Positions 40,862 to 49,906 of a DNA stretch of 64,000 nucleotides are shown piece by piece. The DNA lies in NCBI GenBank assembly GCA_035249985.1, contig DATFFP010000067.1, positions 33,836 to 97,835 on the forward strand, written 5' to 3'. A program made the translations under genes and the position numbers. Each line of letters starts with the position of its first letter. Position 1 is the first letter of the stretch. This stretch comes from JAICNG01 sp035249985 (GTDB lineage Bacteria > Gemmatimonadota > Gemmatimonadetes > Gemmatimonadales > Gemmatimonadaceae). The notes beneath the pieces were generated by a model that saw only the letters and a program-made list of their open reading frames with translations, did no database searches and was not told the origin of the DNA.

Positions 40862-41905
40862 CTACCGAGCCGCTTTCCCTTTACGGGGTTGGCTTTCCAG
40901 CAGTGCTCGAATCGAGTTGCCCTTCTTCATCCCGCGAGCCCAGATGTCGCCGCGACGCCGGAGTCGGTCGGGAACGTTCTCGATCGTGAAATCGCGGGGG
41001 TCGAGCGCCTTGTCGACCTCATTCCACTCGAGCGGCGTCGAGACGGTGGCGCCTGGTCGTGCGCGCACGGCGTAGGCTGCGGCCACCGTCTTCGCGCGAA
41101 TGTTCTGGAGATAATCCACGTACACCGTTCCAGCCGGTCGCGCGCTCACGGACCGCTCGATGGTCGCGATACCAGGCGCTCGCGAAGCCACTCGGGTGGC
41201 GACCAACTGCGCGGCGAGCACGGCGGTTTCGTCGGAGACGCCCGGGCGAAGGGGGATGACGATGTGCATGCCGGACGAGCCCGATGTCTTTGCCACGGCT
41301 GTCAGCTTCAGGGTGTCGAGCTCCTCGTGCACCAACTTCGCGACTTCGACGACGCGGGAAAACGGCGCTTTTGGTCCAGGGTCGAGATCGAGAATGGTGA
41401 AGTCTGCCAGCTCGAGCTTGGGGACGCGCGAATGCCAGGGATCGACGGAGATGGCGCCGAGCTGAATCGTGTAGAGGAGTGTCGCCAGATCTCCTCCGAT
41501 GAGACGGCGTTGTTGCTCTCCCTGCTCGTTGCGAATCGTCTCCGCACGCACGGCCGGTGGTACCTTGTCCGGCGCCTTCTGCTGGTAGAACGATTGGCCA
41601 TCGATGCCATCCGGATAGCGCTTGAGCACGAGGGGCCGGTCGCGCATCACGGAGAGGATGGCGTCTTCAACCCGAGCGTAAAACCGCATCACGTCGCCCT
41701 TCGTGATCCCGTCGCGTGGGAAAAACACTTTTCCCAGACTCGACACGGTGAGCGACGCGCCGCGGCCCAGCTCGAGAGTGCCGTCGCCCCGGTCGTGCTC
41801 GATCGCCTCCAGCTGCGCGACGACGGGTGAGTGCGAGGTCGATGCCTTTTCGCGGGTCTTCCGCGCCGCGGCAGAAGGAGTGCGCTTCGTTCTCGCGCTC
41901 TTCAT
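40862..41905 (-). CDS. ligD: LigD-type polymerase/primase (stand-alone NHEJ POL domain)
   Basis: The product is 347 residues. This is the archaeo-eukaryotic primase-like polymerase domain of LigD, here as its own gene: PDGIDGQSFYQQKAP, metal-binding Asp173/Asp175 in FTILDLDPG, and TSGSSGMHIVIPL with the conserved SG-HI region. It adds nucleotides at broken ends during non-homologous end joining. The ATG overlaps the stop of the ligase gene (ATGA), so the two halves are translated together. The N-terminus is a Lys/Arg-rich tail. Confidence 0.93.
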   Translation of the reverse strand: MKSARTKRTPSAAARKTREKASTSHSPVVAQLEAIEHDRGDGTLELGRGASLTVSSLGKVFFPRDGITKGDVMRFYARVEDAILSVMRDRPLVLKRYPDGIDGQSFYQQKAPDKVPPAVRAETIRNEQGEQQRRLIGGDLATLLYTIQLGAISVDPWHSRVPKLELADFTILDLDPGPKAPFSRVVEVAKLVHEELDTLKLTAVAKTSGSSGMHIVIPLRPGVSDETAVLAAQLVATRVASRAPGIATIERSVSARPAGTVYVDYLQNIRAKTVAAAYAVRARPGATVSTPLEWNEVDKALDPRDFTIENVPDRLRRRGDIWARGMKKGNSIRALLESQPRKGKAAR

Positions 41906-43602
41906 CGCTTCGGGTGCTGCACGCTCTCTGGCTCTCTCCCCACATCCCGTGCGGGCTTGTCGTCACGGACGCCAAGGAAGATCGGTTGGCGGAGCTTTCC
42001 GTCCGCCGTCCATTCATTGAACTTCACTTCGACGACGACCTCGGGCCGCGTCCAGTGTGCACGCTCGTTCGTCCGGGGTGGAGTCTCGAACGGGGGCGTC
42101 TTGCGCTCGAGACGGGCGAGTCGCCGGTACATGTCCTTGAGTCCCGCGCGCGTGAATCCGCCGCCCGTGTGACCGACATAGATGAAACGGTCCCCCTCGA
42201 AGTAGCCGAGCAGAATCGCACCAATGTGCTCGCGAGTGTTCCGAGGCTCTGTCCACCCGCCGATCACGAACTCCTGACGGTGCTCGACCTTCAGCTTGAG
42301 CCAGGCTTTCGATCGGACGCCGGGATCGTAGCGCGAGCTCGTGCGCTTGGCGATCACCCCTTCCCATCCGTCGCGCCGAACGCGCTCCAGCATCTCCTGT
42401 CCATCGCCGGGAATCGACTCGCTGAGGCGAAGGCGGTGGCTGGTGCGCCGCCGAAGCACTTGCTCGAGATGCTTGCGCCGCGCCGTCCAGGGTTCCTTCA
42501 CCAGGACGTCGGGACCGTCGACGAGGATGTCGAAGAGAACGATCGCGGCCGGCTGGTTCTCGGCAAAGTGCTCGATGGCAAGCGTGTCCTTCACGTGCAT
42601 GCGATCCTGTAGCGCCTGGAAGCGCGCGACCTCTCCATCGACAACCGCGATGATCTCTCCGTCGACGACGAGCTCGCGCTCCGCCTTTCTGCCGAGCGTT
42701 CGAAGGGCTTCGGCGATCTCGGGAAACTGCTTCGTCTTGTCGTTGCCGTTGCGCGTGACGAGGCGAACGGTGTCCTTCGTCACGAAGGCGAGCACGCGGA
42801 TTCCATCGTACTTCGGCTCGAACGTCCACCCATCCCCGTCGGGTACCGACGTCCCGATGCTGGCATACATGGGCTCGAAACGCCCAGCCGCCCGCGATGC
42901 CGTGAGACGCGCCGACGCCTTACGAGTGCTCGGCGGTGCACGCCGGGCGGCGGTCGCCGACTTCCTGGCTTTTGCCGGGCGCTTTTTCCCCGTCGCGATC
43001 TCTTCCATGGTCCGACCGGTCGCCACCGATGTGGTAGTTTCGGCCACGATGTCGATGTCGTTCCGCGCCTCGTCGTCGCGGTGCTTGATCAGCAGCCACT
43101 GCGGCTTGGAGGATCCCGTCTCGCGTCCACGCATGCGAACGAGCACCCACGAACCCCGCAGCCGCTCGCCCTGTAGAGTGAACTTGAGATCGCCGGAGCG
43201 ATAGCCACGCCGGATGGCGCTCTCATCGTCACCGTCGTCGGCCGCGTCTGCCCGGTAGGTGCCGCGATCCCAGAGCATGACCGTGCCGCCGCCGTATTCA
43301 CCTTTGGGGATGGTGCCCTCGAAGGTGTTGTAGTCGATGGGATGATCCTCGACTTCCATGGCGAGTCGCTTGACGCCCGGATCGAGGCTGGGGCCTTTGG
43401 GGACGGCCCAGCTCTTCATCACGCCATCGAGCTCGAGGCGGAGATCGAAATGCAGGTGGCTGGCGGCGTGCTTCTGGATGACGAAGCGCAGCGTTCCCTT
43501 GCGAGACGGCGCGCTGGCGACGTGTCCCGCCGGTTCGGCGGTGCGGGAGAAGTCGCGCTTGCGACGGTACTCCGTGAGCGGTGCCGAGCGAGTGCGCGGC
43601 AC
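41902..43602 (-). CDS. ligD: LigD-type phosphoesterase plus ATP-dependent DNA ligase
   Basis: The product is 566 residues from GTG 43602. The N-terminal 3'-phosphoesterase domain (about 36-172) has HFDLRLEL and WAVPKGPSLDP. A basic linker (about 203-240) leads to the ligase domain with nucleotidyl-acceptor Lys264 in FEPKYDGIR and motifs VDGEIIAV, WEGVIAKR and WLKLKV. Together with the POL gene and ku it makes a complete bacterial NHEJ set. The usual single-chain LigD is split between LIG and POL. It starts 6 bp after the ku stop. Confidence 0.94.
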   Translation of the reverse strand: MPRTRSAPLTEYRRKRDFSRTAEPAGHVASAPSRKGTLRFVIQKHAASHLHFDLRLELDGVMKSWAVPKGPSLDPGVKRLAMEVEDHPIDYNTFEGTIPKGEYGGGTVMLWDRGTYRADAADDGDDESAIRRGYRSGDLKFTLQGERLRGSWVLVRMRGRETGSSKPQWLLIKHRDDEARNDIDIVAETTTSVATGRTMEEIATGKKRPAKARKSATAARRAPPSTRKASARLTASRAAGRFEPMYASIGTSVPDGDGWTFEPKYDGIRVLAFVTKDTVRLVTRNGNDKTKQFPEIAEALRTLGRKAERELVVDGEIIAVVDGEVARFQALQDRMHVKDTLAIEHFAENQPAAIVLFDILVDGPDVLVKEPWTARRKHLEQVLRRRTSHRLRLSESIPGDGQEMLERVRRDGWEGVIAKRTSSRYDPGVRSKAWLKLKVEHRQEFVIGGWTEPRNTREHIGAILLGYFEGDRFIYVGHTGGGFTRAGLKDMYRRLARLERKTPPFETPPRTNERAHWTRPEVVVEVKFNEWTADGKLRQPIFLGVRDDKPARDVGREPESVQHPKR

Positions 43603-43608
43603 GACCCG

Positions 43609-44490
43609 TTAGGCGGAGCGGCGTGACTTGGGTGGCGTGCGCTCCTTTGAGGCGGCCGACTTGCGGGGCGCACGTACGGCTCCCGAGCGTGTCCCCTTGC
43701 CCCCGGAGCGCTGCTTCTTTCCCTGCTCCAGGCTCTCGCGGAGGCGCGACATCAGGTCGAAGACCTGCTCGTCGGCCGGCTCGGATTCCTGCATTGGCTC
43801 GAGGTCGGCCTTCTTGCCCTTGAGCTTGGCCTTGATGATGCGCATGAGGTTCGCGCGATAGTCATCGGTGTATTTGTCGGGCGAGAACGGCTCGGCCAGG
43901 TTGCCAATGAGCTGCTCGGCCATCGTGAGCTCCTGCGGCTTCACGACTTCGGCGGTCGGAAAGGAGAACTCCTTGGTGTCGACGAGCTCGTTCGCGAAGC
44001 GCATGAGCTCGAGGACGAGGGCATCGCCGACGACCTTCACGGCGGCCAGGTTCTGTTTCTGGCGGATGATGATCTTGCCAATGCCGATGGCGCCGGTGCG
44101 TCGCATGGCCTCACGAAGGAGGGCGTAGGGACGCTCCCCGCCTTTCGAGGGCACGAGGTAATATGGCGTCTCGAAGTAGCGGGGATCGATCTCTTCCTGC
44201 TTCACGAAGTCGAGGATGTCGATGGCGCGGGAGCCTTCGAGGGCCGCGCGCTCGAAGTCCTCATCGGTGAGCACGACGTACTTTCCCTTCGTGTACTCGT
44301 AGCCCTTGACGATCTCGCTCCACGGGACTGGCTGGCCGTCTTCGGCACACACACGCTCGTACTTGACCGGTGAGAGGTCTTCGGCGTGGAGCATTCGGAA
44401 CGAGATGCGATCTCCTCGAACGGCGGTGCGGAGCTCGACGGGAATGCTGACGAGTCCGAAGCTGATCGCTCCTTTCCAGATCGCCGCCAT
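43609..44490 (-). CDS. ku: Ku DNA-end-binding protein
   Basis: The product is 293 residues. MAAIWKGAISFGLVSIPVEL is the typical bacterial Ku start; ATG 44490 is preceded by GGAGAGCAGGTC. The core beta-barrel ring (about 1-255) recruits LigD to DNA ends, and the basic SPKK-like tail (PRKSAASKERTPPKSRRS) extends DNA binding. It is the first gene of the ku-ligD operon and follows a terminator for the cold-shock gene. Confidence 0.96.
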   Translation of the reverse strand: MAAIWKGAISFGLVSIPVELRTAVRGDRISFRMLHAEDLSPVKYERVCAEDGQPVPWSEIVKGYEYTKGKYVVLTDEDFERAALEGSRAIDILDFVKQEEIDPRYFETPYYLVPSKGGERPYALLREAMRRTGAIGIGKIIIRQKQNLAAVKVVGDALVLELMRFANELVDTKEFSFPTAEVVKPQELTMAEQLIGNLAEPFSPDKYTDDYRANLMRIIKAKLKGKKADLEPMQESEPADEQVFDLMSRLRESLEQGKKQRSGGKGTRSGAVRAPRKSAASKERTPPKSRRSA

Positions 44491-44602
44491 GACCTGCTCT
44501 CCGCGTTGAGGTTCGACAGGATCGCGATGTGAAAGAAGGCAAGAGCGGGGCCACCTGTGGAAAAGAACATTTGTGATCTGATTCGACTGGGGGGAACGGA
44601 AA

Positions 44603-44627
44603 AGGCCCGGGTGAATTCCCCGGGCCT
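44603..44627 (-). terminator. Terminator after the second cold-shock gene
   Basis: A 9-bp perfect stem (44603-44611 with 44619-44627) with a 7-nt loop is followed on the minus strand by TTTTCC. It separates the cold-shock gene from ku. Confidence 0.8.
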
Positions 44628-44657
44628 CTCCGACACAAGGCGTTGTCCGAAGGCGGA

Positions 44658-44864
44658 TCAGGCCTTCGTGACGTCCGATGCCTGCGGTCCCTTCTGTCCC
44701 TGAACGATCTCGAATTCGACGCGATCGCCTTCGGCCAGCGACTTGAAGCCTTCGGACTGGATCGCGCTGAAGTGGACGAACACGTCCGGACCTCCCTCGC
44801 GGGAGATGAATCCATAACCCTTCGCGTCGTTGAACCACTTCACGGTGCCGGTGATGCGTGCCAT
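44658..44864 (-). CDS. csp: Cold-shock domain protein (CspA family)
   Basis: The product is 68 residues from ATG 44864. TGTVKWFNDAKGYGFIS and VFVHFSAI contain the RNP-1 and RNP-2 aromatic residues. It is similar throughout to the 1190-1402 copy. It probably binds RNA or single-stranded DNA. The leader to its left (44865-44990) includes an inverted repeat CAGGTG...CACCTG (around 44951-44974) and may carry control signals. Confidence 0.95.
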   Translation of the reverse strand: MARITGTVKWFNDAKGYGFISREGGPDVFVHFSAIQSEGFKSLAEGDRVEFEIVQGQKGPQASDVTKA

Positions 44865-44989
44865 GGTGCGCTTCCTCTTCCCCCACGGGGCTGACGGTGG
44901 TGCGTGGTCACGTTGGACGCCCGGTTGCGAGCGGCCGCGGGACCGAAAACAGGTGACGTCAAAAGTAAACACCTGAGACGCAAGCAAAA

Positions 44990-45020
44990 GGGGGCGGTGC
45001 GCAAAATCCGCTCCGCCCCC
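44990..45020 (-). terminator. Terminator after the zinc-ribbon gene
   Basis: An 8-bp stem (44990-44997 with 45013-45020) with a 15-nt loop is followed on the minus strand by TTTTGCTT. Confidence 0.65.
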
Positions 45021-45056
45021 CTCATCGACCGTGAGACACCTCATCAGGGTCGTCGG

Positions 45057-45266
45057 TCATGCAGCCCCTGCGATGTACTTTGCGACGCGACCGCACTTCG
45101 AGCAGCGCAGCGTGACGTGTGAGCGCGGCGGAGGCGGGATCTGCTGCGGATCGCGCATGATCTGCCCGGAACACGATGGGCACGACAATGGCGATCCGGT
45201 GCGATCGTGTGAGATGAGCTGCAGAGCCTGCGCGGGGTTGTACGTCGCCGGACGGGGCTTTCGCAT
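45057..45266 (-). CDS. Small zinc-ribbon protein
   Basis: The product is 69 residues from ATG 45266, preceded on its strand by GGAGG. Two CxxC pairs (CPSC and CSKC) about 30 residues apart would bind one zinc. No catalytic features are seen. It likely acts as a regulatory or RNA/protein-binding factor. Confidence 0.7.
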   Translation of the reverse strand: MRKPRPATYNPAQALQLISHDRTGSPLSCPSCSGQIMRDPQQIPPPPRSHVTLRCSKCGRVAKYIAGAA

Positions 45267-45341
45267 GGGGACCTCCGTGGGTATACGACCAATCATTCCG
45301 GCGGAGGCGCGGGTTCCGGCCGAAACGATGCTGCGAGTAGC

Positions 45342-46067
45342 GTGACGCGACGGCGACTGATGCGAGCGGGACGGCTATTGGCGGTCCCGCTCTGCGTCCT
45401 ATGGGCTGGGTGTGGACCCCGCCTTCACCTCCCGCCCACACCCGTCAGCCTCCCGGGCGCGCTCCCACCGGGAGACACTGGCGCCACGCTGGCACGTCAA
45501 CTGGCGCCTGTCTTATACCTACAGGCCGATGAATGGTTCCCGCTGGTTCGGGCGGTGGCGGTCATCCACCCTACCCGGCCGATCATCGCCTATCATCTTC
45601 TGTGGCGGGACGACGCCCATGGGGCCTGGGTACCCTTCACGAAGCCCTCGGATCAGGAAATCATCTGGGTCGGCTACGACTCCACCGGCGCTCCGGTGGA
45701 TCTCTGGACCTACTGGCATGGGGACGTCCTGCACGTGCCCTGGCCCAAGCGCCAGGTGCTGGTCGATGTCCAGTGGGGAAAGCACGGCTCGCTCCCGCGG
45801 TCGACCCGCCCCGAGTCACTCCCCCTGGGCAGGTCCCTCGAGGCTTTTTACCTCCTGACCTGGGCGGGGATCCCCGATCTGTGGCTGGGCCGGCTTTCAC
45901 GGCGCGGGCCGCTGTGCTTCTGTGGCAGCTACGCGCGCTACGCCGCATTCACCAAGCCAGTCGGACTGGCCGACCGCATCGACGTCGTTGCGCGTGCCGC
46001 CGATCCCGCCGAGGTGCTGCGGTCGGTGTTCGGGCCACGATACTCGCGAAAGCGTCCCTGGCCCTAG
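45342..46067 (+). CDS. Hypothetical lipoprotein
   Basis: The product is 241 residues from GTG 45342 (ATG 45360 is an alternative). The signal peptide ends in lipobox WAGC (Cys 24). The mature part is Trp/Pro-rich, with LAPVLYLQADEWFPLVRAV reminiscent of VPS62-like secreted proteins (low confidence), and a C-terminal CFCGSYARYAAF segment. No function is assigned. Confidence 0.65.
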   Translation: MTRRRLMRAGRLLAVPLCVLWAGCGPRLHLPPTPVSLPGALPPGDTGATLARQLAPVLYLQADEWFPLVRAVAVIHPTRPIIAYHLLWRDDAHGAWVPFTKPSDQEIIWVGYDSTGAPVDLWTYWHGDVLHVPWPKRQVLVDVQWGKHGSLPRSTRPESLPLGRSLEAFYLLTWAGIPDLWLGRLSRRGPLCFCGSYARYAAFTKPVGLADRIDVVARAADPAEVLRSVFGPRYSRKRPWP

Positions 46068-46117
46068 CGTCCGCCTAACGAGCGACGCGGGGCGGCGCCG
46101 CCGGGATTCCTTCGCCG

Positions 46118-46147
46118 CGGTCGGACGAAATGACCTCGGTCCGACCG
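46118..46147. terminator. Stem-loop in the gap after the 45342 gene
   Basis: The 9-bp arms 46118-46126 and 46139-46147 pair around a 12-nt loop with no T run. The remaining gap 46148-46344 shows no further strong element. Confidence 0.4.
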
Positions 46148-46344
46148 GTCGTCTTGCCTGACTCGTGTGTGGCGTCCATGCCTCACGAGTGAGTTGACGC
46201 CCTCCGTCTCGCGTCAACCACCGTGCCGTACCCGGAATATGAATTGCCTAATCCGAGGGCGCTTGCCACGCATGGCGAGCGGCTCGCAACTCGACCGTCC
46301 CGGTGCACGACACGACACCAGTATCTCGCTCAACGGAGTCATTC

Positions 46345-46911
46345 ATGTTCGCCAAGCGACGTTTTGCCTCGCTTCTCGCGCTCGCGCTCGCCGCCGTCAT
46401 GCTGACGTCGTGCGCCGACGAGGCGCCTACAGCGCCGCCAGCACCCCCGGCGATGGCGCCCGATCCTTCGCTGCTCGGTGATCTGTTGGGTGGTGTCACC
46501 GGGACCGTCGGCAATCTCGTCAACACTCTCGGCCTCGTCTCGTGTAACGTGCAGACGACGCACACCGGATCCGCCGAGATCGGCCCGATGGGTGGCGTGG
46601 TGTGGGTCGGCCCGCATCGCCTCTTCGTTCCGCCGTACGCGCTCCGTGAGAAGGTCCGCATCACGGCCGTCGCGCCGAAGGGCCCGTACGTTCAGATCAA
46701 ATTCGAGCCGGAAGGGCTGCAGTTCCGTCGGCCGACGATGCTGACGATGAGCTACTCGGAGTGCAGCCTCCTGAGTCCGTTCCGCCTGAAGATCGTGTAC
46801 GTCAACGACAGGCTCGAGATCCTGGAAGTGCTGCCGACGCTGACGAGCGTGCTGACGCGCACGGCGAACGCGCCCGTCGATCACTTCTCGCGGTACATGT
46901 TGGCTGACTGA
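46345..46911 (+). CDS. Lipoprotein with a ZU5-like domain
   Basis: The product is 188 residues. ATG 46345 follows AACGGAG, and the lipobox LTSC marks the lipidation Cys at about residue 22. A Pro/Ala linker is followed by a beta-rich domain (about 75-160) with GPMGGVVWVGPHRLFVPPYAL and VRITAVAP, resembling ZU5 domains, which mediate protein contacts. It is 7 bp upstream of the HD-GYP gene, perhaps co-transcribed. Function unknown. Confidence 0.65.
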   Translation: MFAKRRFASLLALALAAVMLTSCADEAPTAPPAPPAMAPDPSLLGDLLGGVTGTVGNLVNTLGLVSCNVQTTHTGSAEIGPMGGVVWVGPHRLFVPPYALREKVRITAVAPKGPYVQIKFEPEGLQFRRPTMLTMSYSECSLLSPFRLKIVYVNDRLEILEVLPTLTSVLTRTANAPVDHFSRYMLAD

Positions 46912-46918
46912 CCGGCGC

Positions 46919-48523
46919 ATGACGACGAGTATTCGTCCTTTTGCGGCGTTTACAGCGCCGGGGCCCGTTGGGCCCCGGCGCCCCGTCGTCTTTCTGGGTG
47001 AAGCGCGCGAGCATGAGCGCGCGGGTCGCGTCCTCGAAGCGATCAAGTGCTACGAGTCGGCGATCGATAACGCCGACCCAACGATTGACGGACCGGTGCT
47101 CGCCGAAGCGCTGCGTCGCCTTGGCGTCGTCAGGCGCCGTCGCCACGAGTACGACCAGGCGATCGCGCTCTGTCAGCGAAGCTACGAAGTCGCGATGGCG
47201 CGGAATGATGGCTTGCTCGGTGCCGAGGCACTCAACGGCATCGCGCTGGTTCACGTCGAGCGCGGCGAGTGGTCACAGGCACGCGAACGCTTGAGTCGTG
47301 CGCTCGAGCTCGGCGCCGAGAGCAAGGAGCTCGTGGGCCGTATCGAGCAGAACCTCGGAATCATGGCGAACATTCACGGGGATCTCGCGGCGGCGATGAA
47401 CCACTACCGCCGCTCCCTCGAGGCGTTCCGGCAGGGACGCGATGAACGCGGCTGTGCCATCGCGTATCACAACCTCGGTATGCTGAGCGCGGATCAGCGT
47501 CTGTGGGATGACGCCGAACAGTATTATCGTGCGAGCCTCGAAGTCGCCGAGGCGACGGGCGACGTCCATCTCCGCGGGCACGTGCTGCTGAACCGAACCG
47601 AGGTTCACTTGGCGCGATCGAGGTTCGAGCCCGCGCGCCAGGATGCCGAAGAGGCGCTGCGCATCTTCGACTCGCTCGGCATGGCGGGCGGAAAGTCGAG
47701 CGCATATCGCTTTCTCGGGATGGTGTACCGCGAGACGGGGCGGACGACGCTGGCCGAAGCGCGACTGCGCTCCGCGGTGCAGCTGTCCGCCGGCGTGGGC
47801 GCCGCGCTCGATGAAGCGGAAGCGTCACGCGAGCTGGCCTTGCTATACCAGGGATTGGGACGAAGCCAGGAGGCACTGCGGCTGCTCAACATGTCGCACC
47901 GTCTTTTCCGGCGTCTCGATGCGCGCGTCGACCTCGTCGACGTCAAGGCGAAGGTGGGACACCTCGAGAGCGTGTACCTCGAGATCGTGCGCGAGTGGGG
48001 ACGCTCGATCGAATCGAGCGACACGTACACCCACGGTCACTCGGAGCGGGTCGCGACGTATGCGGCGTCGCTCGCGACGGCGATGGGTCTCGACGAGACG
48101 GAGCTGCAGACCATCCAAGTCGGCGCTTACCTTCACGACCTGGGCAAGGTCAAGATCCCGCACGAGATCCTGAACAAGCCCGGCCGCCTGACGAATGAGG
48201 AGTTCGACGAGATGAAGCGGCACCCCGAGTACGGGATCGAGCTGCTGGCCTCAGTCGAATTTCCGTGGGACATCCGCCCACTGATCCGCTCGCACCACGA
48301 GAAGCTGGATGGCTCGGGTTATCCCGACCGCCTGCGCGGCGATGAGATTCCGTTGACCGCGCAGCTCATCTGCATTGTGGACGTGTATGACGCGCTGACC
48401 ACGACGCGCTCCTACCGCGGCGCGATGTCGCACCAGACCGCCGTCGACGAGATGATTCGGAGCGAGCGGTGGTGGAGACCGGACGTCATGGCGGGATTCA
48501 AGGCGAGTGTCGGGAACGGCTGA
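46919..48523 (+). CDS. TPR-HD-GYP phosphodiesterase-like protein
   Basis: The product is 534 residues. Residues about 20-345 are tetratricopeptide-like repeats (AIAYHNLGMLSADQRLWDDA, AYRFLGMVYRETGRTTLAEA). Residues about 360-530 form an HD-GYP domain: HGHSERVATYA, YLHDLGKVKIP (HD pair near 403), HPEYG, and HHEKLDGSGYP with an intact GYP-type motif. HD-GYP enzymes hydrolyse cyclic di-GMP or related dinucleotides. No receiver domain is present, so activity is probably controlled through TPR partners. Confidence 0.9.
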   Translation: MTTSIRPFAAFTAPGPVGPRRPVVFLGEAREHERAGRVLEAIKCYESAIDNADPTIDGPVLAEALRRLGVVRRRRHEYDQAIALCQRSYEVAMARNDGLLGAEALNGIALVHVERGEWSQARERLSRALELGAESKELVGRIEQNLGIMANIHGDLAAAMNHYRRSLEAFRQGRDERGCAIAYHNLGMLSADQRLWDDAEQYYRASLEVAEATGDVHLRGHVLLNRTEVHLARSRFEPARQDAEEALRIFDSLGMAGGKSSAYRFLGMVYRETGRTTLAEARLRSAVQLSAGVGAALDEAEASRELALLYQGLGRSQEALRLLNMSHRLFRRLDARVDLVDVKAKVGHLESVYLEIVREWGRSIESSDTYTHGHSERVATYAASLATAMGLDETELQTIQVGAYLHDLGKVKIPHEILNKPGRLTNEEFDEMKRHPEYGIELLASVEFPWDIRPLIRSHHEKLDGSGYPDRLRGDEIPLTAQLICIVDVYDALTTTRSYRGAMSHQTAVDEMIRSERWWRPDVMAGFKASVGNG

Positions 48524-48526
48524 GAG

Positions 48527-48547
48527 TTCGCAGTTCGCAGCAGTTCA
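48527..48547. repeat. Tandem heptanucleotide repeat TTCGCAG
   Basis: Two units TTCGCAG (48527-48540), the reverse complement of CTGCGAA, and a partial third lie between the HD-GYP stop and the convergent zinc-ribbon gene and touch the latter's stop codon. Confidence 0.8.
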
Positions 48548-48775
48548 GCCTACGTACACCACATCCCCCTCCGGGTCTATCCCCATCTCCTGGATGTGGC
48601 CGCAGACGCCGCATGTCATTGTCGCATGCCAGGCTTCGTTGAACTCCTTCCGGTGCTCCTTCGCGGCTTCCTTCACCGTGACCTTCTTGTAGCTGTATTC
48701 ACGGCAATGCTCGCAGGCGTGGCCGCGCGCGATGCGCTCGGCACGCTCTCGCGAGATCTTCTTGATCTTCGGCAA
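48545..48775 (-). CDS. Small zinc-ribbon protein
   Basis: The product is 76 residues from TTG 48775, with GAGGAG in the end of the upstream gene as a ribosome-binding site. CEHC and CGVC pairs suggest one zinc site. Lys/Glu-rich helices separate them. It begins 1 bp after the stomatin-like gene stop, so the two are coupled. Function unknown. Confidence 0.65.
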   Translation of the reverse strand: MPKIKKISRERAERIARGHACEHCREYSYKKVTVKEAAKEHRKEFNEAWHATMTCGVCGHIQEMGIDPEGDVVYVG

Positions 48776-49861
48776 CTAGCGCTCCTCGTCCGGATTGCGC
48801 AGCGTCGCGCGCGCGATAGGGCGTGGCTGTTGATAGCCGCCGGGCGGAGGCGGGGCCGGCTCGCGGGTCGAGCTGGGCGTCCCCTGTGCCACGTTCCCCG
48901 CCTTCGCGAGAAGCTCCTTCATCCCACCGATGGCCCCGAGTACCCCCGTTGCTTCCGCGGGCAGGAAGATCGTCGAACCTTTACCCTGCGCGACGTGCGG
49001 CAATGCCTCGAGATACTTCAGCCCCAGCAGGTACATCGCCGCCTGACCGTCAGGCAGTGAGTTCGCAATCCGCTGGATCGCTTCGGCCTCGGCGTTCGCC
49101 ATGGCGAGCCGTGCCTCCGCGAGTCCCTGCGCCCGCAGCACCGCCGCCTCCTTCTCCCCTTCGGCCTTTCGAACCTGCGCCTCGCGCAAGCCCTCGGACT
49201 CGAGGATCGCGGCGCGCTTGCTCGCCTCCGCGTTCGTGACCGCGGCGCGACGCTCACGCTCGGCGCGCATCACCAGCTCCATCGACTGCTGAATGTCGCG
49301 CGGCGGCTCGATGGCCTGGAGCTCCACCCGCGTCACGTCGACGCCCCAGCCGATCGACGCTTCCTCGATGACCTCCCGCATCTTCTTGTTGATCAGATCG
49401 CGGCTGGCGAGCGTCTGGTCGAGCTCCATGTCGCCGACGATGTTGCGGAGCGTCGTGCGCGTCAGCGTCTCGAGGGCGTATGGGAGATTCTGAATCGAGT
49501 ACGTCGCCTTCTGCGGATCGGCGATGCGGTAGTACAGAACCGCGTCGATGTCGATGGTGACGTTGTCCTTCGTGATCACGGGCTGGCTCGGGAAGTTGAG
49601 CACCTGCTCACGCAAATCGATGCGCGACGTGGAGCCGGAGGTGATCTTCTTCACGCCGTTCACGTCGGCCTCGAAATAGCGCACGTCGATGGGACGCGGC
49701 CGCTCGATGAACGGAATGAGCACGTTGAAGCCGGAACGAGCGAGTCGATTGAACTTGCCCAGCCGCTCGATGACCAGCACCTCGGCCTGGCCGACGATCT
49801 TGAACGACTTCGTCGCTATCAGCAGCGCCAGAAGCGCGATAATTCCAAGGCCGATGAGCAT
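48776..49861 (-). CDS. SPFH/stomatin-like membrane protein (QmcA type)
   Basis: The product is 361 residues: one N-terminal membrane segment (1-18), an SPFH/Band-7 domain (about 25-185, with VLVIERLGKFNRL and ARSGFNVLIPF), and a long Ala/Glu coiled coil (about 185-270). A Pro-rich tail follows. These proteins form oligomeric rings that scaffold membrane microdomains and often control membrane proteases. No NfeD partner is adjacent. Confidence 0.92.
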   Translation of the reverse strand: MLIGLGIIALLALLIATKSFKIVGQAEVLVIERLGKFNRLARSGFNVLIPFIERPRPIDVRYFEADVNGVKKITSGSTSRIDLREQVLNFPSQPVITKDNVTIDIDAVLYYRIADPQKATYSIQNLPYALETLTRTTLRNIVGDMELDQTLASRDLINKKMREVIEEASIGWGVDVTRVELQAIEPPRDIQQSMELVMRAERERRAAVTNAEASKRAAILESEGLREAQVRKAEGEKEAAVLRAQGLAEARLAMANAEAEAIQRIANSLPDGQAAMYLLGLKYLEALPHVAQGKGSTIFLPAEATGVLGAIGGMKELLAKAGNVAQGTPSSTREPAPPPPGGYQQPRPIARATLRNPDEER

Positions 49862-49906
49862 GCCTACACCTCGAAGAGGGGGGATCTCATTCTACCCGCC
49901 TGACGA

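Noticed and set aside
42014..42829. Second open frame within the ligase gene
   Set aside because: It is a plain frame shadow of ligD; only the ligD frame has catalytic motifs.
44990..45056. Riboswitch-like structure between the zinc-ribbon gene and the cold-shock gene
   Set aside because: The hairpin is adequately explained as the zinc-ribbon gene's terminator and no known riboswitch core was seen.
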